Below are positions 48,890-57,373 of a stretch of DNA of 64,000 bases, piece after piece. How positions within the stretch are numbered: position 1 is the stretch's first letter; each line of letters opens with the position of its first letter. The DNA is from VRUE01 sp963764365 (GTDB lineage: Bacteria > Actinomycetota > Thermoleophilia > Solirubrobacterales > 70-9), in NCBI GenBank assembly GCA_963764365.1, contig CAVXSI010000002.1:248001-312000 (forward strand), in the 5' to 3' direction. The notes under the pieces are model-generated. The model saw nothing but the letters and a program-made list of their open reading frames with translations. It did no database searches and was not told where the DNA came from. A program made the translations under genes and the position numbers.

Positions 48890-50008
48890 TCATTTTGCGG
48901 CCCTCTCGTTGCGGATCTCGCCGCCGTCGGTGATGCAGGCGGCGGCGACGATGTCGTCCTCGAAGTCGACGCTGCGGTTGCCCTCGTCGTCGACCAGTAG
49001 CCCCAGCAGGTTCTCGAGGTTCTTCGCGTAGAGCTGCGAGGCCGGCACCGGCATCTCGCTGGCCAGGTTGCGCGGGCCGACGACCTTGACGCCGTTCTCG
49101 ACCACCGTCTCCCCCGCCCGCGTCAGCTCGCAGTTGCCGCCGCTCTCGGCGGCGAGGTCGACGATCACCGAGCCGGGCCGCATCCCCCGCACCGCCTCGG
49201 CGGTGATCAGCCGCGGCGCCGGCCGGCCGGGGATCGCCGCGGTGGTGACGATCACGTCCTGTTTGGCCGCGTTCTCGCCGATCGCCTCGACGACCTTCGC
49301 GTTCTCCTCGTCGGTCAGCGGCCGCGCGTAGCCGCCCTCACCTTCGGCGTCGGGGATGAAGTCGAGTTCGAGCGGACGGCCGCCGAGCGAGGCGATCTGC
49401 TCCCAGGCGGCGCGGCGGATGTCGAAGCCGGTGACGATCGCGCCGAGGCGCTTGCCGGTGGCAACCGCCTGCAGGCCGGCAACGCCGGCGCCCAGCACCA
49501 GCACCTTGGCCGGCGGCACGGTGCCGGCCGCGGTGGTCATCATCCCGAAGAAGCGGCCCGACTCGCGCGCGGCGAGCAGCATCGCCGCGTAGCCCGCGGC
49601 GGCGGCCTGCGAGGAGAGCGCGTCCATCGCCTGGGCGCGCGTCGTCCGCGGGATCGCCTCCATCGCGAAGCTGGTGACGCCGGCGGCGGCCAGCGCCCCG
49701 TTGGTCTCGGCCGCGGTCCACGGCGCCAGGTGGCCGATCAGGATCTGGTCGGGCTTCAGCCGGCCGATCTGCTCGGCGGTGGGGGTCGCGACGCGCAGCA
49801 CCACGTCGGCCCCCCAGGCGACGTCCGGGTCGACGACTTCGGCACCGGCCTCCTCGTACTGGGAGTCGGGATGGCCCGCCGCCTCGCCCGCACCGGTCTC
49901 GACGACCACGTCGAGGTGCTCGTTGCGCTTCAGCGATTTGACCACGTCGGGGACGAGCGCGACGCGTCGCTCCCCATCGGCGGTCTCTTTCGGCACTCCG
50001 ATCTTCAT
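48890..50008 (-). CDS. pntAA: NAD(P) transhydrogenase subunit alpha part 1 PntAA
   Basis: NAD(H)-binding peripheral subunit (domain I). 372 residues. MKIGVPKETADGERRVALVP start; SFAMEAIPRTTRAQAMDALSSQA; NAD site VLVLGAGVAGLQAVATGKRLGA; FDIRRAAWEQIASLGG; KQDVIVTTAAIPGRPAPRLI; SVIVDLAAESGGNCE. First gene of the pnt operon. A 50-bp palindromic repeat lies between its start and the convergent-side LLM gene. Confidence 0.95.
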   Translation of the reverse strand: MKIGVPKETADGERRVALVPDVVKSLKRNEHLDVVVETGAGEAAGHPDSQYEEAGAEVVDPDVAWGADVVLRVATPTAEQIGRLKPDQILIGHLAPWTAAETNGALAAAGVTSFAMEAIPRTTRAQAMDALSSQAAAAGYAAMLLAARESGRFFGMMTTAAGTVPPAKVLVLGAGVAGLQAVATGKRLGAIVTGFDIRRAAWEQIASLGGRPLELDFIPDAEGEGGYARPLTDEENAKVVEAIGENAAKQDVIVTTAAIPGRPAPRLITAEAVRGMRPGSVIVDLAAESGGNCELTRAGETVVENGVKVVGPRNLASEMPVPASQLYAKNLENLLGLLVDDEGNRSVDFEDDIVAAACITDGGEIRNERAAK

Positions 50009-50062
50009 AAAGCTGCGGCGCGGGAGCCTATGACAAGCGGCCGGGCACGCGCTTCGACATCA

Positions 50063-50113
50063 GACGTGCCGTGACTTACGTGCCCACATAGGGGGTCTAA
50101 CTCCCGGCACGTC
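50063..50113. repeat. 50-bp palindromic repeat (PAL family), copy 4
   Basis: GACGTGCCGTGACTTACGTG, core CCCACATAGGGGGT, CTAACTCCCGGCACGTC. Its right end forms, with the next base, the TGA stop of the LLM gene (50112-50114 on the minus strand). Confidence 0.9.
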
Positions 50114-51155
50114 AGGCGAGCGAGGCGAGGCGCTCGATCGTGTGCAGCTGCTCGGCGCGGTCGACGTGGACCGGGGAGACGATCAGGCGGTCGATGCCGG
50201 CGCCGCGGAAGCGCTCGATCCGCTCCGCCACCTCGGCCTCGGTGCCGACCAGCGAGGTCGCCTCGACGATCTCGTCCGGCATCGCCTCGAAGGCGCCCGC
50301 GCGGTCGCCGTCCTGGAAGCGGCGCTGAACCTCGTCCGCCACCTCGCCGAAGCCGAAGCGGTGCGCCAGGTCGACGTAGAAGTTGGTCTTGCGGCTGCCC
50401 ATGCCGCCGAAGTAGAGGACGAGGCCCGCCTTGACGACGCTCTTCGCCGCCTCGAGGTCGCCGTCGATCGCCACCTGCAGCGAGGGCGAGACCTCGAGGT
50501 CGCCGCGCTGCCGCCCGCCCTTGGCGAAGCCCGCCTCCAGGTGCTCCCCCCAGGTCTCCTCAAAGGCGTCGACGCTGAAGAAGATCGGGATCCAGCCGTC
50601 GCAGATCTCCGCCGCCATCTCGACCGATTTGCGGCCGATCGCGCCGACGAAGACGGGGATCTCGTTGCGCAGCGGGTGGAAGTTGAGCTTCAGCGGCTTG
50701 CCCTCGCCACCGGGCAGCGGCAGCTGGTAGTGAGCGCCGTCATGCTCGACCGGCCCCTCGCGGGCGATGATCTCCCGCACCACTTCGATGTACTCGCGGG
50801 TGCGCCCCCAGGGCTTCGCGTAGGGCACCCCGTACCAGCCTTCGGAGACCTGCGGGCCGGACGGGCCGAAGCCGAACAGGAAGCGGCCGCCGGAGAGCTT
50901 GTCGATCGTCGCCCCGGCCATCGCCGCGGCGGCGGGCGGCCGCGCCGGCACCTGCATGATCGCGGCACCGAGCTTGATCGTCGCCGTCTGCGGCGCCAGC
51001 CAGGCGAGCACGCTGACCGCGTCGGAGCCGTAGGACTCGGCGACCCAGACCGACTCAAAGCCGGCCCGCTCGGCCGCGCCGACGACCTCGACGGCGTCCT
51101 CGCCCGCCGGGCCGATGCCCCAGTAGCCGAGGTTGAGTCCGAGCTCCAAAGCCAT
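50112..51155 (-). CDS. LLM-class F420-dependent oxidoreductase
   Basis: 347 residues. Typical of the F420-dependent luciferase-like family: LGLNLGYWGIGPAGEDAVEVVGAAERAGFESVWVAE, KLGAAIMQVPARPPAAAAMAGATIDKLSGGRFLFGFGPSGPQVSEGWYG, GRTREYIEVVREII, PVFVGAIGRKSVEMAAEICDGW. The substrate is not predictable. The stop codon coincides with the edge of a palindromic repeat. The start is only about 30 bases from the divergent P-type ATPase gene. Confidence 0.9.
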   Translation of the reverse strand: MALELGLNLGYWGIGPAGEDAVEVVGAAERAGFESVWVAESYGSDAVSVLAWLAPQTATIKLGAAIMQVPARPPAAAAMAGATIDKLSGGRFLFGFGPSGPQVSEGWYGVPYAKPWGRTREYIEVVREIIAREGPVEHDGAHYQLPLPGGEGKPLKLNFHPLRNEIPVFVGAIGRKSVEMAAEICDGWIPIFFSVDAFEETWGEHLEAGFAKGGRQRGDLEVSPSLQVAIDGDLEAAKSVVKAGLVLYFGGMGSRKTNFYVDLAHRFGFGEVADEVQRRFQDGDRAGAFEAMPDEIVEATSLVGTEAEVAERIERFRGAGIDRLIVSPVHVDRAEQLHTIERLASLA

Positions 51156-51184
51156 CCGCGGCGAACCCTATTGAATGTGGGTCG

Positions 51185-53773
51185 ATGAGCGACGAGGGAC
51201 TGACCGGCGCCGAGGCGAAGAAGCGCCTGCGCGAGCTGGGCCCGCCCGGGGACGCCTCCTCGCGCTCGGTCTCCAGCATCGTCGCCGGCAACGTCTTCAC
51301 CCTGTTCAACGCGATCATCGGCGTCTTCTTCGTGCTGATCCTCTCGCTGGGGCTGATCGCCGACGCGGTCTTCGGCCTGATCGCGATCGTCAACTCCTAC
51401 ATCGGCATCCACCAGGAGCTGAAGGCGAAGCGGACGCTGGACGAGCTGGCGGTGCTGGTCGCCCCGCACGCGAAGGTGCTGCGCGACGGCGCCGAGCAGA
51501 GCCTGCTGGCGGAGGAGGTCGTCCCCGGCGACGTGGTCGCGATCGGGCCCGGCGACCAGCTCGTCGCCGACGGCGAGGTGATCGCCAGCCGCGGGATGAC
51601 GCTCGACGAGTCGATGCTGACCGGGGAGGCCGACGGGGTGCACAAGGACGCCGGCGAGCGGGCGCTGTCGGGCTCCTTCTGCGTCTCCGGCAGCGGCCGC
51701 TACCGGGTCGACGCGGTGCGCGAGGAGAGCTACGCCGGGCGCCTCGCGGGCGAGGCGAAAGCATTCCGCCACCCGCCCTCGCCGCTACAGGGCGAGGTCA
51801 ACCGGGTGATCGTCGCCTGCACGTGGGGGATGGCGCCGCTGGCGGCGCTGCTGCTGATCACCTTCCAGCTGCGCGGCACCGACCTGGTCGAAGCGGCGCA
51901 GACGGCGACCGCCGGCCTGGTGACGCTGATCCCCGAGGGGATGGTGCTGCTGATGAGCGTCACCTTCGCGGTGGCGGCGGTGCGGCTGGCGCGCAAGGAC
52001 ACGCTGGTGCAGCAGATGAGCGCGACCGAGAGCCTCGCCGCGGTCGACACGATCTGCGTCGACAAGACCGGCACCCTGACCGACGGCGAGCTGCGGCTGC
52101 TCGGGGTCGAGGTCGCCGAGGGGGTCGGCCGCGAGGAGGCCGAGACGGCGCTGGGGCGCTTCGCGGCGAGCGCCGGCGATCGCAACCGCACCCTGCAGAC
52201 GGTCGCCGAGGCGTTCCCGGCGCGGCCCGAGCGGGTCGGCGGCGAAGTCCCCTTCTCCTCGCAGTGGAAGTGGAGCGGAATCACCATCGAGGGGCCTTCG
52301 CTCCGGTCGCGGGAATCGGATCGCGACGCTCCCTCCGCGAAGTCCCCCCATACGACGTCATACGTCATGGGAGCCCCGGACATCTTGGCCGGCTGCGGCG
52401 CGCTGACCCTGCCCCCCGGCCTGGCTCGCAGGCTGGAGGAGGAGACCGCGGCCGGGCGGCGCGTCGTCGCCTTCGGCGAATCGCCCGAGCCTCTACCGGA
52501 CGACCCGATGGCCGTGCCCGACGGCGGAGGGGGCCGCGCGCCGGGCGACGGGGCGGACGACCTCGGAGCGGTTGGCGCAGGCGCGCCGGGCGACGGGGCG
52601 GACGACCTCGGAGCGGTTGGCGCAGGCGCGCCGGGCGACGGGGCGGACGCCGTCCCCCCCGGCGACCGCGGCGCGGGCGCGCCGCCCCGGCTGAGGGCGC
52701 TGGCGCTGGTCGTGCTGGAGGAGACGCTGCGCCCCGACGCGGCGGAGACGATCGCTTTCATGCGCGAGGCGAAGGTCGACCTGAAGCTGATCTCCGGCGA
52801 CGCCCGCGCGACGGTGACCGCGGTCGCCTACGCGGTCGGGGTGCCGCAGGGCGCCGGAGTGGTCGAGGGACCCGACCTGCCGGACGACCCCGAGGCGCTC
52901 GCCGCGGCGGCGCAGGCGAACACGATCTTCTGCCGGATCGCCCCCGAGCAGAAGAAGGCTCTGGTCGCGGCGCTGCGATCCGTCGGCCGCTACACGGCGA
53001 TGATCGGCGACGGGGTCAACGACGTGCCGGCGCTGAAGCAGGCTCGGCTGGCGGTGGCGATGGGCTCGGGCACGCAGGTGACCAAAGGGGTGGCCGACGT
53101 GGTCCTGCTGAAAGACGAGTTCGCGCGGCTGCCGCAGGCGGTCGCCGAAGGGCGGCGGATCGCCCGCAACATCCACCGGCTCGGCCGCCTCTACCTGACC
53201 AAGTCGATCTACGCGGCGGCGCTGATCCTGCTCGTCGCGGTGCCCGGCTTCGCCTTCCCCTTCCTCCCCCGCCACCTCACCCTGGCCGCCTTCCTGACGA
53301 TCGGCGTGCCGTCGTTCGTGCTCGCCCTGGCGCCCTCGGACGGGCCGCTGTACCGCGGCCGGCTGCTGCGCGCGTTGGCCGCCTTCGCGGTGCCGGCGGG
53401 GCTGGCGACCGCGCTCGGCTCAATCCTCTGCTTCTTCCTCGTCGACACCGTCTTCGGCGGCTCGCTCGAAGCCGGGCGGACCGCCGCGACGACGACGCTG
53501 ATTGTCCTCGGGCTTGCCTTCGTGTTGCTGCTGGAGCGCGGCCCGGGACGCGAGCACATCGCGATCCAGAGCTACATGCTGGCGATGGTCGCCGGCCTCG
53601 GCGCCCTCTTCGCGCTGATTCTCGCCGCCGCCCCGGTGCGCGAATTCTTCGCCATGGAACTGCTCAGCTCGACCCAGTGGTTCCTGGCCCTGCTCTGCGC
53701 GGCGATCGGCCTGATCATCGCCAGCGCACTGTGGCGCGTCCCGGCGATCGAACGCTGGGAAGCCGTCGACTGA
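51185..53773 (+). CDS. Cation-translocating P-type ATPase (CtpE-like)
   Basis: 862 residues. A-domain SMLTGEADGVHK; phosphorylation site DKTGTLT near 293; membrane motif TLIPEGMVLLMS in helix 4; HAD hinge MIGDGVNDVPALKQA; about nine membrane helices. The early part (GNVFTLFNAIIGVFF...NSYIGIHQELKAKRTLDELAVL) and PEG motif match CtpE, reported as a calcium transporter in mycobacteria. The substrate here is inference. An in-frame 45-bp tandem repeat (APGDGADDLGAVGAG words) is inserted in the nucleotide-binding domain. TATTGA nine bases before the ATG suggests a leaderless start. Confidence 0.88.
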   Translation: MSDEGLTGAEAKKRLRELGPPGDASSRSVSSIVAGNVFTLFNAIIGVFFVLILSLGLIADAVFGLIAIVNSYIGIHQELKAKRTLDELAVLVAPHAKVLRDGAEQSLLAEEVVPGDVVAIGPGDQLVADGEVIASRGMTLDESMLTGEADGVHKDAGERALSGSFCVSGSGRYRVDAVREESYAGRLAGEAKAFRHPPSPLQGEVNRVIVACTWGMAPLAALLLITFQLRGTDLVEAAQTATAGLVTLIPEGMVLLMSVTFAVAAVRLARKDTLVQQMSATESLAAVDTICVDKTGTLTDGELRLLGVEVAEGVGREEAETALGRFAASAGDRNRTLQTVAEAFPARPERVGGEVPFSSQWKWSGITIEGPSLRSRESDRDAPSAKSPHTTSYVMGAPDILAGCGALTLPPGLARRLEEETAAGRRVVAFGESPEPLPDDPMAVPDGGGGRAPGDGADDLGAVGAGAPGDGADDLGAVGAGAPGDGADAVPPGDRGAGAPPRLRALALVVLEETLRPDAAETIAFMREAKVDLKLISGDARATVTAVAYAVGVPQGAGVVEGPDLPDDPEALAAAAQANTIFCRIAPEQKKALVAALRSVGRYTAMIGDGVNDVPALKQARLAVAMGSGTQVTKGVADVVLLKDEFARLPQAVAEGRRIARNIHRLGRLYLTKSIYAAALILLVAVPGFAFPFLPRHLTLAAFLTIGVPSFVLALAPSDGPLYRGRLLRALAAFAVPAGLATALGSILCFFLVDTVFGGSLEAGRTAATTTLIVLGLAFVLLLERGPGREHIAIQSYMLAMVAGLGALFALILAAAPVREFFAMELLSSTQWFLALLCAAIGLIIASALWRVPAIERWEAVD
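52535..52652. repeat. 45-bp tandem repeat inside the P-type ATPase gene
   Basis: About 2.5 identical copies of a unit beginning GCGCCGGGCGACGGGGCGGA encode APGDGADDLGAVGAG. The insert is in frame, in the N-domain of the ATPase, at a probable surface loop. Confidence 0.9.
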
Positions 53774-53936
53774 GCCTGAATCTACCGATCTCGCCGGCCC
53801 CTCCACTCCGCATCCCTTCGCCGGGAGCCACTTCCCTCCACCCGGGTAGCACCACTACCCGGGTGAGCGGGAATCGGCGCCCGACTCGGCCTGCGAAGCG
53901 GAGAGTCTCGCCGACCTCGGTGGACTCAGGCTGAGC
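53771..53936. repeat. 165-bp palindromic element, copy 2
   Basis: TGAGCCTGAATCTACCGATC at the left and GGTGGACTCAGGCTGAGCA at the right. Central hairpin CACCCGGGTAG-CACCA-CTACCCGGGTG. Its first three bases are the TGA stop of the P-type ATPase gene. Confidence 0.85.
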
Positions 53937-53949
53937 AACTGATCGCGGC

Positions 53950-53977
53950 TTTTTCCCACCCATGGTGGGGAAAATGC
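53950..53977. repeat. Small hairpin sharing a motif with the pilB-pilT repeat
   Basis: TTTTTCCCACCCATGGTGGGGAAAA is an imperfect palindrome. Its complement contains TGCATTTTCCCCAC, identical to 159-172. From here to 54223 no gene is evident: the region has high-GC ORFs only, with a weak coding-like minus-strand stretch (RLRQKAFNAYEETGWPTSA) near 54,030-54,090. Confidence 0.4.
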
Positions 53978-54223
53978 AGCAATCGTTGCTCCCGGGCGCC
54001 GGGTCAGGCGCGGGTCGGGGCCAGAGCCTCAGTGCCGAGGTCGGCCATCCGGTCTCTTCGTATGCGTTGAAGGCCTTTTGCCGCAGGCGCCGTGGGAAAG
54101 CCCCATCTCGCCGTGGTCGGCGGCGGGCGTGGTGCAGCGGGTGCGGGCGCTGCTGCGCTGCTGCGCTGCCGCGGTCGGTGGCGGCGATCGTGGACGATTC
54201 CTCGTCCCCCGCCCGATCGGCGC

Positions 54224-54670
54224 TCAGCCGGGCGCGAGGACGAACTGGGTGACGATCAGGTTCGCCGCCAGGCGCGGTTTCGAGCCCTCGCGCAGCCGCT
54301 CCATCCGCACCTCGATCACGACCGTGCTCTTGCCGGCGTGCAGGGCCTCGCCGACGGCGACGATCTCGTCGCCGTCGATGCCGGCGGCGAAGACGTTCAG
54401 CTTCAGCTCGATCGTCGTGAAGTTGTGGCCGGGCGGGATCGCACGGAAGGTCGACCAGGCGGCGACCGTGTCACCAAGCGCGGTCCAGACGCCGCCGTGG
54501 ACGAAGCCGCCGGGATGGAGGTGGCGCCGGTCGACGACGATCCGCCCGCGCGAGTGCGTGTCCTCGATCTCCAGCGGCTCGATCCCGAGGTCGCCCGGAA
54601 AGCTCCCCGGCAGGAAGTTCCGCACCGACTCCGGCGTGATCAGCGAGCTCGGATGCGGCGTGTCGGCCAT
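54224..54670 (-). CDS. PaaI-type hotdog thioesterase
   Basis: 148 residues. Hotdog-fold acyl-CoA thioesterase: DLGIEPLEIE, RHLHPGGFVHGGVWTALGDTVAAWSTF (the HGG-x-x-x-x-x-x-D motif of the PaaI/HGG group), then FTTIELKLNVFAAG and VAVGEALHAGKSTVVIEV. It likely hydrolyses an aromatic or fatty acyl-CoA thioester. It is upstream of a crotonase and a thiolase gene on the same strand, separated from each by palindromic repeats, so a beta-oxidation-related role is plausible. Confidence 0.88.
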   Translation of the reverse strand: MADTPHPSSLITPESVRNFLPGSFPGDLGIEPLEIEDTHSRGRIVVDRRHLHPGGFVHGGVWTALGDTVAAWSTFRAIPPGHNFTTIELKLNVFAAGIDGDEIVAVGEALHAGKSTVVIEVRMERLREGSKPRLAANLIVTQFVLAPG

Positions 54671-54690
54671 CGCGGCGCGGACCCTACCGG

Positions 54691-54741
54691 GACGTGCCGT
54701 GACTTATGCCCCTCATATGGGCACGTAATCCACGGCACGTC
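54691..54741. repeat. 50-bp palindromic repeat (PAL family), copy 5
   Basis: GACGTGCCGTGACTTATGCC, core CCTCATATGGGCACGT, AATCCACGGCACGTC. It lies 20 bases upstream of the thioesterase ATG. Confidence 0.88.
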
Positions 54742-54771
54742 TGCTCAGTCGCGCCCGAGGCTCTTTACGCG

Positions 54772-54835
54772 AACGGCCGAGGATGCCGATATGCGCCGGA
54801 TGCGAACGGCTGAGGACGCCGATATGCGCCGGTCA
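54772..54835. repeat. 32-bp tandem repeat, two copies
   Basis: GCGAACGGCCGAGGATGCCG-ATATGCGCCGGA is repeated with two substitutions, ending at the crotonase stop codon. Confidence 0.75.
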
Positions 54836-55759
54836 GGCGGGTCCACGGCCGAAATCGCCGAACGGCTCGTCGCGTTCGCGGACGGCCTGCTTGAAACCGT
54901 CCTCGGCGGCGCGGCGGACGAAGTCGTGTCCCTCCTCGGTGTGGCGGGCGACGCCGTCGAAAAAGGTGCCGAGCAGCTGCGTCTGGTGCAGGCCCTGGGC
55001 GTAGAGCGACTGGTTGACCAGCATCTTCATCATCACCAGCTGGTTGATTGGCAGCCGCGCGACCCGCTCGACCAGGGCCTCGAAGCGCGCGTCGAGCTCG
55101 GCCGCCGGCGCCGCCTCGGTCGCCAGCCCCCACTCGACCGCCTGCTCGCCGTTCAGCGAGTCGCCGGTCAGCAGCAGCCGCTTGGCCCGCATCGGCCCGA
55201 CCCGGCTCGCCCACAGCGCCGTCGTCGGCGAGCCCCAGACGCGGGCCGGCGGGTAGCCGATCTTGGCGTCCTCGGCGACCACCACCAGGTCCGAGCAGAG
55301 CGCCATGTCGGTGCCGCCGGCGACGCAGTAGCCGTGGACCTTGCAGATCACCGGCTTCTCGGAGTGGAAGAGGCTCATGAAGCCGCGCACGTTGCGCCAC
55401 ATGAACTGGAAGTCGGTCACCGGGTCCCAGTTCGACTCCGGCGCGTGGTTGGCGGCGATCGTCGCCGGGTCGAGCGGCGACCCGGGCGGCGGCTCGGCCC
55501 CGGTCCCGCCCGGCCCGTCCTCGCCAAGCCCGCTCATGTCGCCCTCGGCAGAGGCGACCAGGTCGTAGCCGCCGCAGAAGCCGCTGCCGTTGCCGGCCAG
55601 GGCGATGACCTGGACGGCGGGGTCTAGGTTCGCCCGCTCGACGCAGGCGGCGATCTCGGCCGGCATCCTCGGCACGATCCCGTTCCCCCGCTCCGGCCGG
55701 TTCAGGACGATGCGGGCGACCCGGCCCTCCACCTCGTATACAACTGTTGCGAAATCCAT
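54833..55759 (-). CDS. Enoyl-CoA hydratase/isomerase (crotonase) family protein
   Basis: 308 residues. MDFATVVYEVEGRVARIVLNRPERGN start; oxyanion-hole strand VIALAGNGSGFCGGYDL; a long insert (about 75-130); KPVICKVHGYCVAGGTDMALCSDLVVVAEDAKIGYPPARVWG, with the second oxyanion Gly. The longer helical C-terminus and the FCGGYDL form suit an enoyl-CoA hydratase. The usual Glu pair cannot be confirmed by eye, so hydratase or another crotonase activity remains open. It is between thioesterase and thiolase genes. Confidence 0.88.
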   Translation of the reverse strand: MDFATVVYEVEGRVARIVLNRPERGNGIVPRMPAEIAACVERANLDPAVQVIALAGNGSGFCGGYDLVASAEGDMSGLGEDGPGGTGAEPPPGSPLDPATIAANHAPESNWDPVTDFQFMWRNVRGFMSLFHSEKPVICKVHGYCVAGGTDMALCSDLVVVAEDAKIGYPPARVWGSPTTALWASRVGPMRAKRLLLTGDSLNGEQAVEWGLATEAAPAAELDARFEALVERVARLPINQLVMMKMLVNQSLYAQGLHQTQLLGTFFDGVARHTEEGHDFVRRAAEDGFKQAVRERDEPFGDFGRGPA

Positions 55760-55778
55760 TTTTCGACCCTACCCAGCG

Positions 55779-55935
55779 CCTGGCGGAGACGCCGACTCGG
55801 GAATTCCGCGTGCGTGGCTGGCGAGCGCCGGAGCAAGCGAGACAAAGACAAATAGCAGCGCTATTCAGGCGACTGAGGACGCAGTATCGCGCCGCTCCAC
55901 CAGCGGCGGACGCACGCGGAGAATTTTCGAGGCGG
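55779..55935. repeat. MITE-like element, copy 2 (inverted)
   Basis: The termini CTCGGGAATTCCGCGTGCGTGG and their near-inverse (CGCACGCGGAGAATTTTCGAG) enclose a hairpin AATAGCAGCGCTATT and GAGGACGCAGTA. The interior is the reverse complement of words in the 38.8-kb element (CGTCCTC, AATAGCGCTGCTATT, CTGCGTCCT). Confidence 0.65.
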
Positions 55936-55938
55936 TGG

Positions 55939-56104
55939 CTCAGCCCGGATCCACCGAGATCGGCGAGGCTCTCCGCTTCGCAGGCCGAATCGGGGGCCGA
56001 TTCCCGCTCACCCGGGTAGTGGTGCTACCTGGGTGGAGGGAAGTGGCTCCCGGCGAAGGGATGCGGAGTGGAGAGGCCGACGAGATCGGTGGATCCGCGC
56101 TCAG
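55939..56104. repeat. 165-bp palindromic element, copy 3 (inverted)
   Basis: Reverse-orientation copy of 53771-53936: GCTCAGCCCGGATCCACCGA at the left, GGTGGATCCGCGCTCAGC at the right, central CACCCGGGTAG-TGGTG-CTACCTGGGTG. Its right end forms the TGA stop of the thiolase gene (56101-56103). Confidence 0.85.
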
Positions 56105-57261
56105 CCGACGCGTTCAACAACCATCGCCTTGCCCTGACCGCCCGCCACGCACATGGTCTCGAGGCCGACCTGGTGGTCGTCGGTCTCCATCACGTTGAGC
56201 AGGGTGCCCATGATCCGGGCGCCGGTCATCCCGAAGGGGTGGCCGAGGGCGATCGCGCCGCCGTGCGTGTTCAGCTTCTCCAGCGGGATGTCGCACTCGT
56301 CCATGATCGGGATCACCTGCGCGGCGAAGGCCTCGTTCAGCTCGACCGCGCCGACGTCGTCGATCGTCATCCCGGCCCGCTCGAGGACCTTCTTGATCGC
56401 GCCGATCGGGGCGACGCCCATGTACTCGGGCTCGTTGCCGTAGGTGGCGGCGGTGACGATGCGGGCGCGCGGGGTCAGGCCCAGCTCCTTGGCCTTGGTG
56501 TCGCTCATGATCAGCACCGCGGCGGCGCCGTCGTTGAGTGGGCAGGAGTTGCCGGCGGTGACGCCGCCGCCGCCGAACGCCTCTGGCAGTTCGGAGAGCT
56601 TCTCCAGGGTCGAGGAGGCGCGCGGGCCGTCGTCCCTGGCGACCTCGGTCCCGTCGGGCAGCTTCACCGGGACGATCTCGCGGTCGAAGAAACCGTCCTC
56701 CTGCGACTGCACGGCGAGTTCCTGCGAGCGCTGCGCGAACTTGTCCATGTCGGCGCGGCTGACCTCGTATTTGTTGGCGACGTTGACCGCGGTCAGGCCC
56801 ATTTCGATGTAGGCGTTGGGCTGGCCGTCGTTGCCCTGCAGGTTCTCGTTCTGGTCTGCGGCGCCGGCCGGCTCGGTGCGCTCGTTGTAGCGGCTGACCC
56901 ACTCGACCCCGGCGGCGATGTAGACGTCGCCCTCGCCGGCCTTGATCGCGTTGCCGGCGTGGCGGATCGCGTCGAGACTGGAGGAGCAGTAGCGGGAGAC
57001 GGTGACCCCGTTGACTCCCTCCGGCAGCTTCTCGGAGAGCAGCGAGACGATGCGGCCGATGTTGAAGGCCTGCAGGCCCTGCGGCATGCCGCAGCCGCAG
57101 AACAGGTCTTCGACCTCCGCCGGGTCGACCTGCGGGTTGCGCTCGAGCAGCCGGTCGACGACGTAGGCGCCCATCTCCTCGGGGCGGAGCTGCGACAGCG
57201 AGCCCTTGAAGGCGCGGCCGATCGGCGTGCGGACGGTGTCGACGATTACTGCCTCGGGCAT
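56101..57261 (-). CDS. fadA: Acetyl-CoA acetyltransferase / 3-ketoacyl-CoA thiolase
   Basis: 386 residues. Thiolase features: AVIVDTVRTPIGRAFKGSL start; nucleophile Cys in VSRYCSSSLDAI (near 90); VELNEAFAAQ; GGAIALGHPFGMTGAR with the catalytic His; C-terminal Cys in ETMCVAGGQGKAMVVE. It cleaves 3-ketoacyl-CoA or condenses acetyl-CoA; direction is not determinable. With the adjacent crotonase and thioesterase it suggests a beta-oxidation locus. Its TGA coincides with the edge of a palindromic element. Confidence 0.93.
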   Translation of the reverse strand: MPEAVIVDTVRTPIGRAFKGSLSQLRPEEMGAYVVDRLLERNPQVDPAEVEDLFCGCGMPQGLQAFNIGRIVSLLSEKLPEGVNGVTVSRYCSSSLDAIRHAGNAIKAGEGDVYIAAGVEWVSRYNERTEPAGAADQNENLQGNDGQPNAYIEMGLTAVNVANKYEVSRADMDKFAQRSQELAVQSQEDGFFDREIVPVKLPDGTEVARDDGPRASSTLEKLSELPEAFGGGGVTAGNSCPLNDGAAAVLIMSDTKAKELGLTPRARIVTAATYGNEPEYMGVAPIGAIKKVLERAGMTIDDVGAVELNEAFAAQVIPIMDECDIPLEKLNTHGGAIALGHPFGMTGARIMGTLLNVMETDDHQVGLETMCVAGGQGKAMVVERVG

Positions 57262-57373
57262 GCGGTGCTCTCCTTGGGTCTGGGATGCGGAAGTGAGGCC
57301 GGGAGCGTAATCGACGTGGACTTCTCGGCGCAGCGCACGACTCGGCGCAACCCATCTCCACTAGGTTTGTGCG

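Noticed and set aside
51175..53934. 919-codon plus frame overlapping the P-type ATPase
   Set aside because: Out-of-frame shadow; it lacks the DKTGTLT, PEG and GDGVNDVPAL motifs that lie in the 51185 frame.
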